46,838 nucleotides of DNA. Source: VFKI01 sp033762075. Lineage in GTDB: Bacteria; Pseudomonadota; Gammaproteobacteria; DSM-16500. The notes beneath the pieces are model-generated. The model saw nothing but the letters and a program-made list of their open reading frames with translations, was not told where the DNA came from and ran no database searches. Location: positions 1-46,838 of the forward strand of contig JANRLY010000048.1 in assembly GCA_033762075.1 (NCBI GenBank), in the 5' to 3' direction. Shown one piece after another: positions 35,088 to 43,079 of this stretch. Position numbers and translations under genes: made by a program. Position 1 is the stretch's first letter. Every line of letters starts with the position of its first letter.

Positions 35088-35432
35088 TTACTCTAAATTA
35101 TAATGTCCGTTCGGTTGCCGCCCACTGCTTCGAAGCTTGCGTATATGTGCTTCTAACTGTCGCTCTGCAGCAATGAAGGCATCCCGAATCGCGATATAAA
35201 CATCCTCATCGATTTGACGATTCACTGTTAGTTCTTTTCCAGGAATCGTGATATCAATGTGCACGCTATATAATTTGCCGTGCTGTTTATGTTTTTGCGG
35301 AATATGAATGACGACGTGACATCGTTGTATCTTGCGGTGAAACTTGCTGAGTCGTAAGGCTTTTTTTTCAATGTGGGATTCGAGTGCTTTAGAATTTTCC
35401 ATATCTTTAATCGTTATTTGGATGGGCAACAT
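35088..35432 (-). CDS. hpf: Ribosome hibernation promoting factor (HPF/RaiA)
   Basis: A 114-residue S30AE-family protein that binds the 30S decoding region and inactivates ribosomes in slow growth. It has the family blocks ITIKDMENSKALESHIEKK, HVVIHIPQKHKQHGKLYSVHIDITIPGKEL, and the second helix DEDVYIAIRDAFIAAERQLE. The length is near RaiA (113) rather than short HPF (95). AAGGGGG lies five bases before the ATG. It is not in an rpoN cluster here. Between hpf and raiA the family assignment by eye is uncertain. Confidence 0.92.
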   Translation of the reverse strand: MLPIQITIKDMENSKALESHIEKKALRLSKFHRKIQRCHVVIHIPQKHKQHGKLYSVHIDITIPGKELTVNRQIDEDVYIAIRDAFIAAERQLEAHIRKLRSSGRQPNGHYNLE

Positions 35433-35751
35433 ACCAACCCCCTTTCATCAGTGGTTGTTTTAACATGAGTAGAAAACCATTGTTCTACTTATTTAAGTAT
35501 AGACATTTATTCAGCAACAAAGCCGAAATATTTGTTAACAGATTGATATATGATGATATTTTGTTACATTTTTTAGTCAGACATTCTCAGTGCGCAAAAA
35601 ATGCTGTCATACTATATTTATTTAGTATATTCATAAGGTTATATTATTTTTTCTCTACAAAAGTGCAATAATCCCGCATAATAGACAGGTAAAACAAAAT
35701 ATTCTTCTCATTAGATAAACGGGTTATTGATATCGAATAGGTGGGTTCTGT
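35433..35751. promoter_or_regulatory. Divergent AT-rich intergenic region
   Basis: About 320 bases without a credible gene; a short open frame (35465-35671) lacks a ribosome site and is rejected. The region must hold promoters for the hibernation factor (minus) and the coiled-coil gene (plus). On the minus strand TGTCTATACT near 35496-35505 resembles an extended -10 but has no good -35. No strong inverted repeat was seen. Confidence 0.3.
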
Positions 35752-36192
35752 ATGTCTCCAAAAGATAAAGTAGATCCACTCAATCCAACTGATTCAGCTA
35801 CTGAATCAGCAGAGAGTGATTTTGACTTGGATCGGCCACTTTATTCGGAACCCAATACAGCTCAAAACCTTAAACTATCATCAACAGGCTGTTTGTATCA
35901 TCAAAACATTGAGTATATGCAAATATGTGCCTTGCAAGTCGAGTTACAATTAAAAAATATTTTACAAAGACTGCAAAACTTTTCGGATGAGGTAAATCAA
36001 CTCAACAAAGATATCAATATTGTTTTACATGAAAAATCAGAAAATATTGCTGGGAAAAATTATTTAATGAATGTTAAGAAAGAACTAAAAGAATTAAAAA
36101 GTGATTTTAAAAAGTATTACACGTCACTCCAAAAACTCTGTGATACATTACATTCGTTAGAGTTAAAGAGTGACGAGTATGATAAAAAATAA
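35752..36192 (+). CDS. Hypothetical coiled-coil protein
   Basis: 146 residues, unrecognised. The N-terminal 50 residues are polar and acidic and probably disordered (Ser/Thr/Asp-rich). Residues about 55-140 form two helical coiled-coil stretches (IEYMQICALQVELQLKNILQ, and KKELKELKSDFKKYY). There is no signal peptide. AGGTGGG lies just upstream of the ATG. It is convergent with the histidine phosphatase, which ends three bases away. No function can be proposed. Confidence 0.6.
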   Translation: MSPKDKVDPLNPTDSATESAESDFDLDRPLYSEPNTAQNLKLSSTGCLYHQNIEYMQICALQVELQLKNILQRLQNFSDEVNQLNKDINIVLHEKSENIAGKNYLMNVKKELKELKSDFKKYYTSLQKLCDTLHSLELKSDEYDKK

Positions 36193-36195
36193 ATT

Positions 36196-36807
36196 TCACA
36201 TGAGACGATTGTAAAGATCGCGCCACGATCCAACAAAGTTAACATTATATTGATGATGTAAAATTGTAAAATCTGTCACAACTCCTTGTTCATCATATTT
36301 TAAAATATAGACACTATCAAAATCAGTATCTTCCCATTTTTCTATGGGTTGTGTGACGCCGAGCTTACGTGCGAGCTGTGGAATATAGTCATGGCTCCAA
36401 CAAACTAAAACACGTTTTCCGTTGAATTTTTTATCAGTCAAAATTAATTTTGCTAAATCAGCATATTCTGATCGCGTGTATGGATGAAAAATGGAGGCAC
36501 TGTTGTCAGGATGACGCATCGTTAACAGATTCGCGAGTGGTCCGAGGGTTTGTAGTTCGCGAATAGATTTTGTTTCATTGCTTTTTTTGGGATGAGCAGC
36601 AAACATAAAATCAGGTTCGCCAAATTTATCGTCATAGTAAAGCGCAAACGCAATCGACTGAAGTAATCCTTTAGGTGAGAGTGCATTCCCTGGATCAGAT
36701 TGTGCGAGTTTATCGGCGTGACGAACAATGATGACTTGTGAAGGGAATCCATAAGCGAGTGAGGTGCAAAAAAGACTGAGTAATAAAATCCTGATGAATT
36801 TGTACAT
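36196..36807 (-). CDS. Exported histidine phosphatase family protein
   Basis: A 203-residue protein of the histidine phosphatase (phosphoglycerate mutase-like) superfamily. The catalytic RH motif is IIVRHADK (Arg29, His30), and the second His is in CWSHDYIP (His139); Arg83 in SIRELQT may bind phosphate. The N-terminus (FIRILLLSLFCTSLAYG) is a signal peptide, so it probably works in the periplasm or beyond. GGAG lies six bases before the ATG at 36807, so I use that start rather than upstream Met codons. It is divergent from the kinase gene, with 93 bases between starts. The substrate is unknown. Confidence 0.83.
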   Translation of the reverse strand: MYKFIRILLLSLFCTSLAYGFPSQVIIVRHADKLAQSDPGNALSPKGLLQSIAFALYYDDKFGEPDFMFAAHPKKSNETKSIRELQTLGPLANLLTMRHPDNSASIFHPYTRSEYADLAKLILTDKKFNGKRVLVCWSHDYIPQLARKLGVTQPIEKWEDTDFDSVYILKYDEQGVVTDFTILHHQYNVNFVGSWRDLYNRLM

Positions 36808-36900
36808 TTCAAACTCCATGTTATGATTACGGCGCGAAGAGAATACCGTTAAAGCAATAAAACGGCAACTAGCCAAAAATATATTTTTTCAGAGGAAACC

Positions 36901-38631
36901 ATGTCATATACTCGAGAAGATAGTAAACGTAAAAAAAATCACCATATGAATCGACCTTCAGATGGTTTTGTTATTGATCCTTCTTTACTTGCTTTGTGGC
37001 AACAAAAGCCACCCGCACTACCTCCTCCAACTATCCAAATAGTGAATCCTGTCACTGCCTCTACGCAATTTGTTTTGCAGAGATTAGGTGACCCTATTCC
37101 ATTATCTGAATTAGAAGAGGATAAAAATGAAATAATTGAGGTCGGTGCATTCGGTTATGTCTATTCTGGAAAATATCAGCAGCGTTCAGTCGCAATTAAA
37201 AGGATGGATTATCATAAAGATAAAAGACATCATATTTCATTTGAAAAAGCACTGGAACTTTATGTTAAAGAAACTGAAACATTAAAAAAGCTCAATATAC
37301 TTGGCATGAAAAATGTCTTGAAATATGAAGGATATTGTTTTAATGCACACAAAAAATTATTTTGCCTGATCACAGAGTATATGCCAAGAGGAGATCTTGA
37401 TAATTTAATTCATGATGGAGATATTGTTCCTGATATGCCAGATCGCATGAGAATGGTCTGTCAACTGACAGCAGATCTTGCAGCATTACATAGTTATCAT
37501 TTGACACATTATGATGTTAAACCAAGTAATATTTTGTTAGGCGATCACTGGCATATTAAATTAGCTGATTATGGGCATGTTGACCAACATGTTTTTAATG
37601 GATGGGGCGGCACGCCAACTTTTATGTCGCCAGAAATTTGGCATAAAAAATCTTATGGTTCGTCTTCAGATATTTATGGATGGGCTGTGACGGCGTGGGA
37701 AATAGCTCAATGGCAATACGCACCGGACACAAGCATACCAGATTTTGCTGCACAAAAATCTCGTTTATTATCTCGTCTTTCTGATGACTGTCCTTCAGTT
37801 GTTTATCATTTCATCATGCGTGGATTAAATCTCCATCCGGCTAGCCGACCTACCGCAGAAAAAATATTAGAGGGATTGACAATAGCACACCCTGATCGAC
37901 TATTATCATTAAGCTCACAACACTCTAAGGAGAGTGCAATGTTAGAGACACAAATATTAGGTTTTAAAACACATTCTTGCGTTGTTTCTCGCGGTCATCT
38001 CAAGATCGAAACGGAGGGTGAGGGCGCTAAATGCACATTATCCAATAAAAAAGATAGGTTGGCTATTTTCAGAATTAAAGTTAGCGACTTAACTCAATTG
38101 GAACAAAAACCAGTCTTTAAAGTTTCTCATTTGGAGCCAGCACCAGAGCTATTGATCCATCAGTGGCTTATTCGTCATGTTGATAGTAAATTAATTATTT
38201 ATTCAGATAAATCTTTGCTCGCGATGATTATCCGATTTGAATGCGGTTATTCTGTGAGAGATTGTTTAGATGTATTAATATCTGCCAAGGCTGAAATACT
38301 CTCGCGTATTCCCTATTTAAAGGAAGCACATTTTTGCAAACAATTTACACAACAGTTGAATACCACGATGCAAGATTTATATGCTATTCCAGGCATGGAT
38401 GAAAAAATTATCATTTTATTTAGACATGAAAAAGATTGTTTTGACTTGCTTGATCATGGGATGACTTTGCAAGATATAACCGAGATGGATACCCATGATT
38501 TGAGGGATTTGTTGCACAATAATGCCATCAAACGACTTCAATCTGTTGCCGTACACTCTGTTTTCGCTAATCATCAACAAGAAAATTCTCATGTTGCAAT
38601 GGAAGCAAAAAAATCATTTCAATTGAGCTAG
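36901..38631 (+). CDS. Eukaryote-like protein kinase
   Basis: 576 residues. The kinase domain spans about 75-335. It has the Gly-rich loop VGAFGYVYSG (81-90), Lys100 in VAIKRM, Glu124 or Glu126 in helix C, the catalytic loop YDVKPSN with Asp205 and Asn210 (usual HRD is HYD here), DYG with Asp223 in place of DFG, and SPE at 243-245. The motif set looks active, most like tyrosine-kinase-like Ser/Thr kinases of eukaryotes. The C-terminal 240 residues are unrecognised. There is no membrane segment or PASTA repeat, so it is unlike housekeeping bacterial kinases and could be a secreted effector. GAGG lies just before the ATG. It leads a cluster with the ankyrin and TMEM175-like genes. Confidence 0.9.
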   Translation: MSYTREDSKRKKNHHMNRPSDGFVIDPSLLALWQQKPPALPPPTIQIVNPVTASTQFVLQRLGDPIPLSELEEDKNEIIEVGAFGYVYSGKYQQRSVAIKRMDYHKDKRHHISFEKALELYVKETETLKKLNILGMKNVLKYEGYCFNAHKKLFCLITEYMPRGDLDNLIHDGDIVPDMPDRMRMVCQLTADLAALHSYHLTHYDVKPSNILLGDHWHIKLADYGHVDQHVFNGWGGTPTFMSPEIWHKKSYGSSSDIYGWAVTAWEIAQWQYAPDTSIPDFAAQKSRLLSRLSDDCPSVVYHFIMRGLNLHPASRPTAEKILEGLTIAHPDRLLSLSSQHSKESAMLETQILGFKTHSCVVSRGHLKIETEGEGAKCTLSNKKDRLAIFRIKVSDLTQLEQKPVFKVSHLEPAPELLIHQWLIRHVDSKLIIYSDKSLLAMIIRFECGYSVRDCLDVLISAKAEILSRIPYLKEAHFCKQFTQQLNTTMQDLYAIPGMDEKIIILFRHEKDCFDLLDHGMTLQDITEMDTHDLRDLLHNNAIKRLQSVAVHSVFANHQQENSHVAMEAKKSFQLS

Positions 38632-38652
38632 ATCTGATAAGGATTTAAAAGT

Positions 38653-39456
38653 ATGAAAAGGAAATTTCATGCATTAAAAAGATTTTACTATACACGTCAA
38701 TTATGGGATGCGATCCGTGACCGTGACGCTCAGCAAATAAAAAACTTAGTTGAAAAGGGTGCAGATGTTTCGGGTTTGAAAAGAGACGATAAAGGGAATT
38801 GCTTAACAGCAGCGATTGCAACAGGTGATTTGTCAATCGTGCAGTTGATTGCGGATTATGCGCCTGATCTCATTGATCAACCAGTGATTGCTTGCGATCA
38901 TTATTGGTTTCGTTTACCTCACAATTTTTATTATGATCCCATCGTGACGCCGCTCGCATGTGCTCTGCGAATCGGAAATGACGAAATTACCAATTGGTTA
39001 TTCACACAAAATATCGACATCAATCAATCTTATTGTGGTATCGGTTCATTATTACATGTTGCAGCATATGCGGGGCAATTAAAGATAGTCCGGTGGTTGG
39101 TGCGGCATGACGCTAATGTTTTACTTAAAAACAATCAAGATAAAACTGCCTTAGAAATGGTGTCTAACGTTATACCCCGCATGGAATTTTATTTTCCAAA
39201 ACGTGACCTACACAATACTCTTCGCTATTTAAGCGATCTTGAAGATAACTTGAATCCAGAGTCTTCCGAAAAAATAGAACCTAAAAATGATACGCATCGT
39301 ATCGTTAAAAAACTTTCATTGAAGATGCAAAAAAACGCAGAAGAAAAAAAATATCCCGAAGAAGAGATCATAAAATCACATCCTGTAGAAGACGATGATT
39401 ATCCGACGGAATGGTATGATATAGAAAATATTCCACCAAAAGGATTTTCAATATGA
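38653..39456 (+). CDS. Ankyrin repeat protein
   Basis: 267 residues. Three or four ankyrin repeats lie at about 15-165, including LWDAIRDRDAQQIKNLVEKG, LTAAIATGDLSIVQLI, LACALRIGNDEITNWL and LLHVAAYAGQLKIVRWLV. The C-terminal 80 residues are charged and polar with an acidic stretch (EEEII, EDDD) and may be disordered. Ankyrin repeats mediate protein binding and are frequent in effectors of intracellular bacteria. AAGGA is nine bases before the ATG. It follows the kinase by 21 bases, and its stop codon overlaps the next start codon. Confidence 0.88.
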   Translation: MKRKFHALKRFYYTRQLWDAIRDRDAQQIKNLVEKGADVSGLKRDDKGNCLTAAIATGDLSIVQLIADYAPDLIDQPVIACDHYWFRLPHNFYYDPIVTPLACALRIGNDEITNWLFTQNIDINQSYCGIGSLLHVAAYAGQLKIVRWLVRHDANVLLKNNQDKTALEMVSNVIPRMEFYFPKRDLHNTLRYLSDLEDNLNPESSEKIEPKNDTHRIVKKLSLKMQKNAEEKKYPEEEIIKSHPVEDDDYPTEWYDIENIPPKGFSI

Positions 39457-40076
39457 GTCATGCAAAGAATGGAAGAGTGTTAAAAGTTTCGCGAATTGAA
39501 GCATTAACCGATGGTATATTTGCGATTGCCATGACAATTTTAGTTTTGAATGTTAATTTACCAACACATACGACAATAAAAACGTTGTCCTATAATTTAT
39601 ATAAAGATGTCATTCACCAGTTATTTGTCTATGCAGGTAGCTTTATAATTCTTGCGACTTACTGGGTTGGGATGAATTTTCAGTTAGGTTTTTTAGCTCG
39701 ATCAACACGATTATACCTCTGGATTAATATTTTATTTTTATTATCAATTTGCGTTGTACCATTTTCTGCAAGTGTGTTGGCATCATTTCCACACATGCCA
39801 ATTAGTATTATCTTTTATGCGACAAATCTTCTTTGCATCAGTACTATCCAACTTATTATGTGGATGTATGCACTGCATGCTGGTTTAAATTCAGAGGCTG
39901 CGAAGATTGAAGGCGTGAGCCGTTCAATTTATCGACGCATTTGTGTGGCGCCGGTTTTTTATGCCATCGCTTTTTTGTTAGCGTTCCATGACACGAATCT
40001 TGCGTTTTTTATTTTAGTGGCGCCCCCTTTGATTCACATTTTTCCAGGGGCTGTGGACAAATTAACTGACGATTGA
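39453..40076 (+). CDS. TMEM175/DUF1211-family membrane protein (potassium channel-like)
   Basis: A 207-residue inner-membrane protein with six hydrophobic segments. The first has the family signature RIEALTDGIFAIAMTILVL (14-32), corresponding to the R..xFSDG motif of bacterial TMEM175 channels, with Leu and Thr replacing Phe and Ser. Bacterial members form tetrameric K+ channels. The ATGA overlap with the ankyrin stop indicates coupled translation. The last 43 bases overlap the FTR1 gene on the other strand. Channel activity is inferred from the family and is less sure because of the motif changes. Confidence 0.82.
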   Translation: MSHAKNGRVLKVSRIEALTDGIFAIAMTILVLNVNLPTHTTIKTLSYNLYKDVIHQLFVYAGSFIILATYWVGMNFQLGFLARSTRLYLWINILFLLSICVVPFSASVLASFPHMPISIIFYATNLLCISTIQLIMWMYALHAGLNSEAAKIEGVSRSIYRRICVAPVFYAIAFLLAFHDTNLAFFILVAPPLIHIFPGAVDKLTDD

Positions 40077-40873
40077 CGACTAATCCATTTTGCAGTTGTA
40101 AAGATAATTCCTAATGTGATTAAATAAAATATAACTTGCATACCGTTCGGATGATCTTGATAACCAATTAAGATAAATAAAAATTTACCCATCAAGCTAT
40201 GCTGTGATAAAATGGCAGACGTATCCCACATTGACGGAATGATGGCAGGTAAAAATCCTGCATTCACTAATTTTCCTGCAGCATTGGCTGCCATGCCGCC
40301 CGCGATGAGTGTTAATAAGATACTCGGGATTTGAAATAAATACTTCATTGAAATCCGCAGTAATCCATAATACATACATAAACCAAATGCAATGCCGAGA
40401 CTTAAACCCAATATACCGCCCAGCAAGCCGGTGTACCAAGTCGCTTGTCCAGCAGCAATGAGTCCATACAGAAACACGACAATTTCACTGCCTTCACGTA
40501 ATACCGCCAAACCAATAATGAGTGAAAGAATGTGTAATGGTTTTTCGCCAATTGCGACAGAATGACTCATTTTTTTCATATTGCTGACAATCATTTTGCC
40601 GTGTTGTTTCATCCAGACAACAGTCCAACCAATCATGATGACTGCGACAAATAAAATGCCTGCATTAAAATATAATTGACCAACATTACCTGTGAAATGA
40701 GCAATCGTTTGTGTGATGAGTGCAAAGATAACGGCGCCTACACTGCCGCCTGCGATGCCTAGCCAAATCCATTTATTGCGATTTTTTAATTCTCGTGTTG
40801 CAGCCAGCACGACACACATAATGATTGCAATTTCAAAAATTTCACGAAAAACAATAATCGCAGCGCCCCACAT
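40034..40873 (-). CDS. FTR1-family iron permease
   Basis: A 279-residue membrane protein with seven hydrophobic segments. The two iron-binding REXXE motifs are present: FREIFE (Arg10 to Glu14) and LREGSE (Arg126 to Glu130). It is the EfeU/FTR1 type, which moves ferric or ferrous iron across the inner membrane. No EfeO or EfeB partner lies beside it. GAGG is six bases before the ATG. A Fur box lies about 40 bases upstream, so it is probably repressed by iron. Confidence 0.93.
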   Translation of the reverse strand: MWGAAIIVFREIFEIAIIMCVVLAATRELKNRNKWIWLGIAGGSVGAVIFALITQTIAHFTGNVGQLYFNAGILFVAVIMIGWTVVWMKQHGKMIVSNMKKMSHSVAIGEKPLHILSLIIGLAVLREGSEIVVFLYGLIAAGQATWYTGLLGGILGLSLGIAFGLCMYYGLLRISMKYLFQIPSILLTLIAGGMAANAAGKLVNAGFLPAIIPSMWDTSAILSQHSLMGKFLFILIGYQDHPNGMQVIFYLITLGIIFTTAKWISRQSSVNLSTAPGKM

Positions 40874-40913
40874 AATGTACCTCTATATTTATATATTTTG
40901 TCACTCCAAGTTT

Positions 40914-40932
40914 GTAAATGATAATCATTCTC
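40914..40932. promoter_or_regulatory. Fur box upstream of FTR1 permease
   Basis: GTAAATGATAATCATTCTC matches the 19-base Fur consensus GATAATGATAATCATTATC at 16 positions by eye. It starts 41 bases upstream of the iron permease start codon, where a repressor site would be expected. Confidence 0.82.
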
Positions 40933-40964
40933 ATTTGAGAGCGCAAGTGATTTTAATCAGTGCT

Positions 40965-41018
40965 GTCGTCACGGGGCTTGTCCCCTCTGGATCCCACGAC
41001 AAGCCGCGGGACGACGAC
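40965..41018. repeat. REP-like palindrome
   Basis: GTCGTC..GGCTTGTC at the left pairs with GACAAGCC..GACGAC at the right, around CCCCTCTGGATCCCAC. It shares GGATCC and GCGGGACGACG with the elements at 1-75 and 3912-4147. It lies between the divergent FTR1 and DMT transporter genes; no gene is present in 40874-41149 beyond this repeat and the Fur box. Confidence 0.75.
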
Positions 41019-41149
41019 AAAGAGGGACGGCGAAGGATGTGATGCGGCGATAGTAGAGCCGAAGTCTATTGTTCGCCTCAAGAGCGAGATATATCTTTCC
41101 CTATAAAAAGGAGTACAATCTCGCCTTTCTCAGGCGGAGTGTGCTCAAA

Positions 41150-42058
41150 ATGAGGTCAGTTGCAGTTGCTGAATACTCTAACGATAAGGTATTGAAAGCC
41201 AGTTTGCTGGTTGCTTTGTCTGGGACATTATATGGTTTTCTAGGTTATCTCGGGACTAAAATTCTACAAGATAATATTGCTATTTCTACCATGTTATTTT
41301 GGCGATTTTTGGTTGCTGGTCTTTGGATGCTATTGTTTGTCGCAAAAGATCATTTTAAAAATAGATATCCCATTAACAAGCGCGTTTTAATTTCCATGTT
41401 TTTGTTGGGCGCAGTCGGATATGCCACATCAAGTCAATTTTATTTTATGGCAAGCGAATCAATTGGTACTGGTTTAGCGATGGTGATCTTTTTTTCTTAC
41501 CCTGTGATGGTAGCGATCGCAGCATGGATGATGCACGGGAAAAAATTACACATTGGTACTATTTTCATTTTAGTGATTATGATCGCTGGTTTATTTTTAT
41601 TGCAAAAATCTGGCACACATGGATTAAGTTTTATTGGCATTTTATTTGCGATTTTTTCTGCTGTTTGTTACGCATTTTATGTTATTGGTAGCAAGCGTTA
41701 TTCAAGCGATGCAATGAATTCAAGTATGCTTACCATGATGGTATGTTTTGGTTGCGCATTAATTTACGCAGCAATGGCTGTTCCAACGCATCAATTTATT
41801 GTGCCTACTTCACTGAATAGTTGGATATGTATTTTATCGTTGGGTATTCTTTCAACTGCATTGCCGATTCAACTGATGTTAGAAGGGTTAAAACATGTGA
41901 GTTCAACACGTGCTTCTATTATCTCAGTGCTGGAACCTGTCGTGACTGTTATTGTAGGTATGATATTATTACATGAAACAGCTTCAACCTATCAAATGTT
42001 AGGGATTGTGATGGTGTTGGGGAGTGCTTTGTTAATTCAATTTCAAAAAGAATTATGA
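41150..42058 (+). CDS. DMT-superfamily (EamA) transporter
   Basis: A 302-residue membrane protein with ten hydrophobic segments in two EamA halves (about 15-140 and 160-300). The ends of the halves show the usual patterns (SQFYFMASESIGTGLAMVIFFSYPVMVAI, and HVSSTRASIISVLEPVVTVIVG). It probably exports or imports a small metabolite such as an amino acid; the substrate is unknown. The ATG at 41150 is preferred, with GGAG about ten bases upstream; the frame is open further upstream but enters non-conserved sequence. The PspC gene follows after 14 bases. Confidence 0.88.
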   Translation: MRSVAVAEYSNDKVLKASLLVALSGTLYGFLGYLGTKILQDNIAISTMLFWRFLVAGLWMLLFVAKDHFKNRYPINKRVLISMFLLGAVGYATSSQFYFMASESIGTGLAMVIFFSYPVMVAIAAWMMHGKKLHIGTIFILVIMIAGLFLLQKSGTHGLSFIGILFAIFSAVCYAFYVIGSKRYSSDAMNSSMLTMMVCFGCALIYAAMAVPTHQFIVPTSLNSWICILSLGILSTALPIQLMLEGLKHVSSTRASIISVLEPVVTVIVGMILLHETASTYQMLGIVMVLGSALLIQFQKEL

Positions 42059-42072
42059 ATGAGAGGTGAATG

Positions 42073-42282
42073 ATGAATGATATCTCAAAACCCAATAAAT
42101 TATATCGCTCGCGCACGGAGCGCATGATTGCAGGCGTATGCGGTGGTTTAGCCGAACATTTTCAAATTGATCCTACCTGGATACGATTGCTTTTTGTTTT
42201 ATTCTTTTTTTTAGGCGGATCTGCATTACTCATTTATTTCATTATGTGGATTATTGTCCCATTAAAACCTGAATCATTTTAA
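42073..42282 (+). CDS. PspC-domain protein
   Basis: A 69-residue PspC-type inner-membrane protein. It has KLYRSRTERMIAGVCGGLAE, FQIDPTWIRLLFVLFFFLGG and a single membrane segment ending YFIMWIIVP. The domain is found in phage-shock and envelope-stress proteins, but here it stands without pspA or pspB. GAGG lies six bases before the second of two adjacent ATG codons (42073), which I use. It ends in a 4-base convergent overlap with the L,D-transpeptidase gene. Confidence 0.88.
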   Translation: MNDISKPNKLYRSRTERMIAGVCGGLAEHFQIDPTWIRLLFVLFFFLGGSALLIYFIMWIIVPLKPESF

Positions 42283-42884
42283 TAAGGTTTTACAACGACG
42301 CGTGTACCCTGTGAGGCAAAGTTGTAGCGTATCCATTCTGCATCGGGAATTCGCAGATGCACGCATCCATGACTAATATTCTGCGGTACCATCATTTGAT
42401 CGGGCGAACCGTGAAGTGATTCTCCACCATTAAAAAACATGCAGTAGGGCATTAACGCACCGCCTTCACCCACCGGATAACTTTTCGAAACACAATCAGC
42501 GTTGCCAAGAGAATAAATACGAAATGAACCGCTTCTTGTGTGACAAGGACGTCCAATGTCACTGCAAAAATCTGCGCCCGCTGTCGCTATTCCTCCACGA
42601 ACTAAATTGCCATTTTCATCGTAAGCGCCCCAAGCATGGATGTTAGGATCGACTAAAACCAGTTTTTCACCATTTGTTGGGTAACTTCCTGGCAGCATGG
42701 ATGTATAGCTTCCTTCATTAAATGAGGAAGAGTACGGTGCTTGGCCGCGATACGTTGGTAAATTGGAAGAGGAAGAATAATCGTCATCGAAGCCTGGTGT
42801 TGCTTGGTGCGCGCAACCCGAGAACATAAATGACATCATAAAAAGTAGGAGGTATTTAGCTGGTACTTGCTGATGTTTACACAT
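42279..42884 (-). CDS. L,D-transpeptidase lipoprotein (YkuD)
   Basis: A 201-residue probable lipoprotein. The signal ends in the lipobox FSGC (Cys24). The following 50 residues are Ser/Tyr/Pro-rich and look like a linker. The YkuD domain (about 75-201) has His158 in LHGS and the nucleophile Cys174 in SHGCVHL. It is a paralogue of the enzyme at 23485 but has a lipid anchor instead of a LysM-like segment. AGGGA is seven bases before the ATG at 42884; the ATG two codons earlier is too close to that site. Confidence 0.88.
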   Translation of the reverse strand: MCKHQQVPAKYLLLFMMSFMFSGCAHQATPGFDDDYSSSSNLPTYRGQAPYSSSFNEGSYTSMLPGSYPTNGEKLVLVDPNIHAWGAYDENGNLVRGGIATAGADFCSDIGRPCHTRSGSFRIYSLGNADCVSKSYPVGEGGALMPYCMFFNGGESLHGSPDQMMVPQNISHGCVHLRIPDAEWIRYNFASQGTRVVVKPY

Positions 42885-43036
42885 AAGCATTCCCTATTTT
42901 TGATGGTATGTGCTTATTATACCGCATTGAGAAGGTGGGTTTGTCTGACTATACTTTTACCTTTTGATTAATAAAGATTTTAAGTTTGAGAGGCATTTAT
43001 TTGATATATATTTTAATCAATCGAGTTTATTTTGTT

Positions 43037-43068
43037 AAAAAAATCCCTCTTTAATAAAAAAGAGGGAT
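43037..43068 (-). terminator. Rho-independent terminator of the expansin-like gene
   Basis: On the minus strand, ATCCCTCTTT and AAAGAGGGAT form a perfect 10-base stem with a 6-base loop, followed by seven T residues (positions 43043-43037 read as A on the plus strand). It lies 12 bases after the stop of the 987-residue gene. Confidence 0.9.
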
Positions 43069-43079
43069 AAGGAGGGAGA

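Noticed and set aside
35465..35671. 68-codon plus-strand frame upstream of the coiled-coil gene
   Set aside because: No ribosome site, no domain, and it occupies an AT-rich promoter region.
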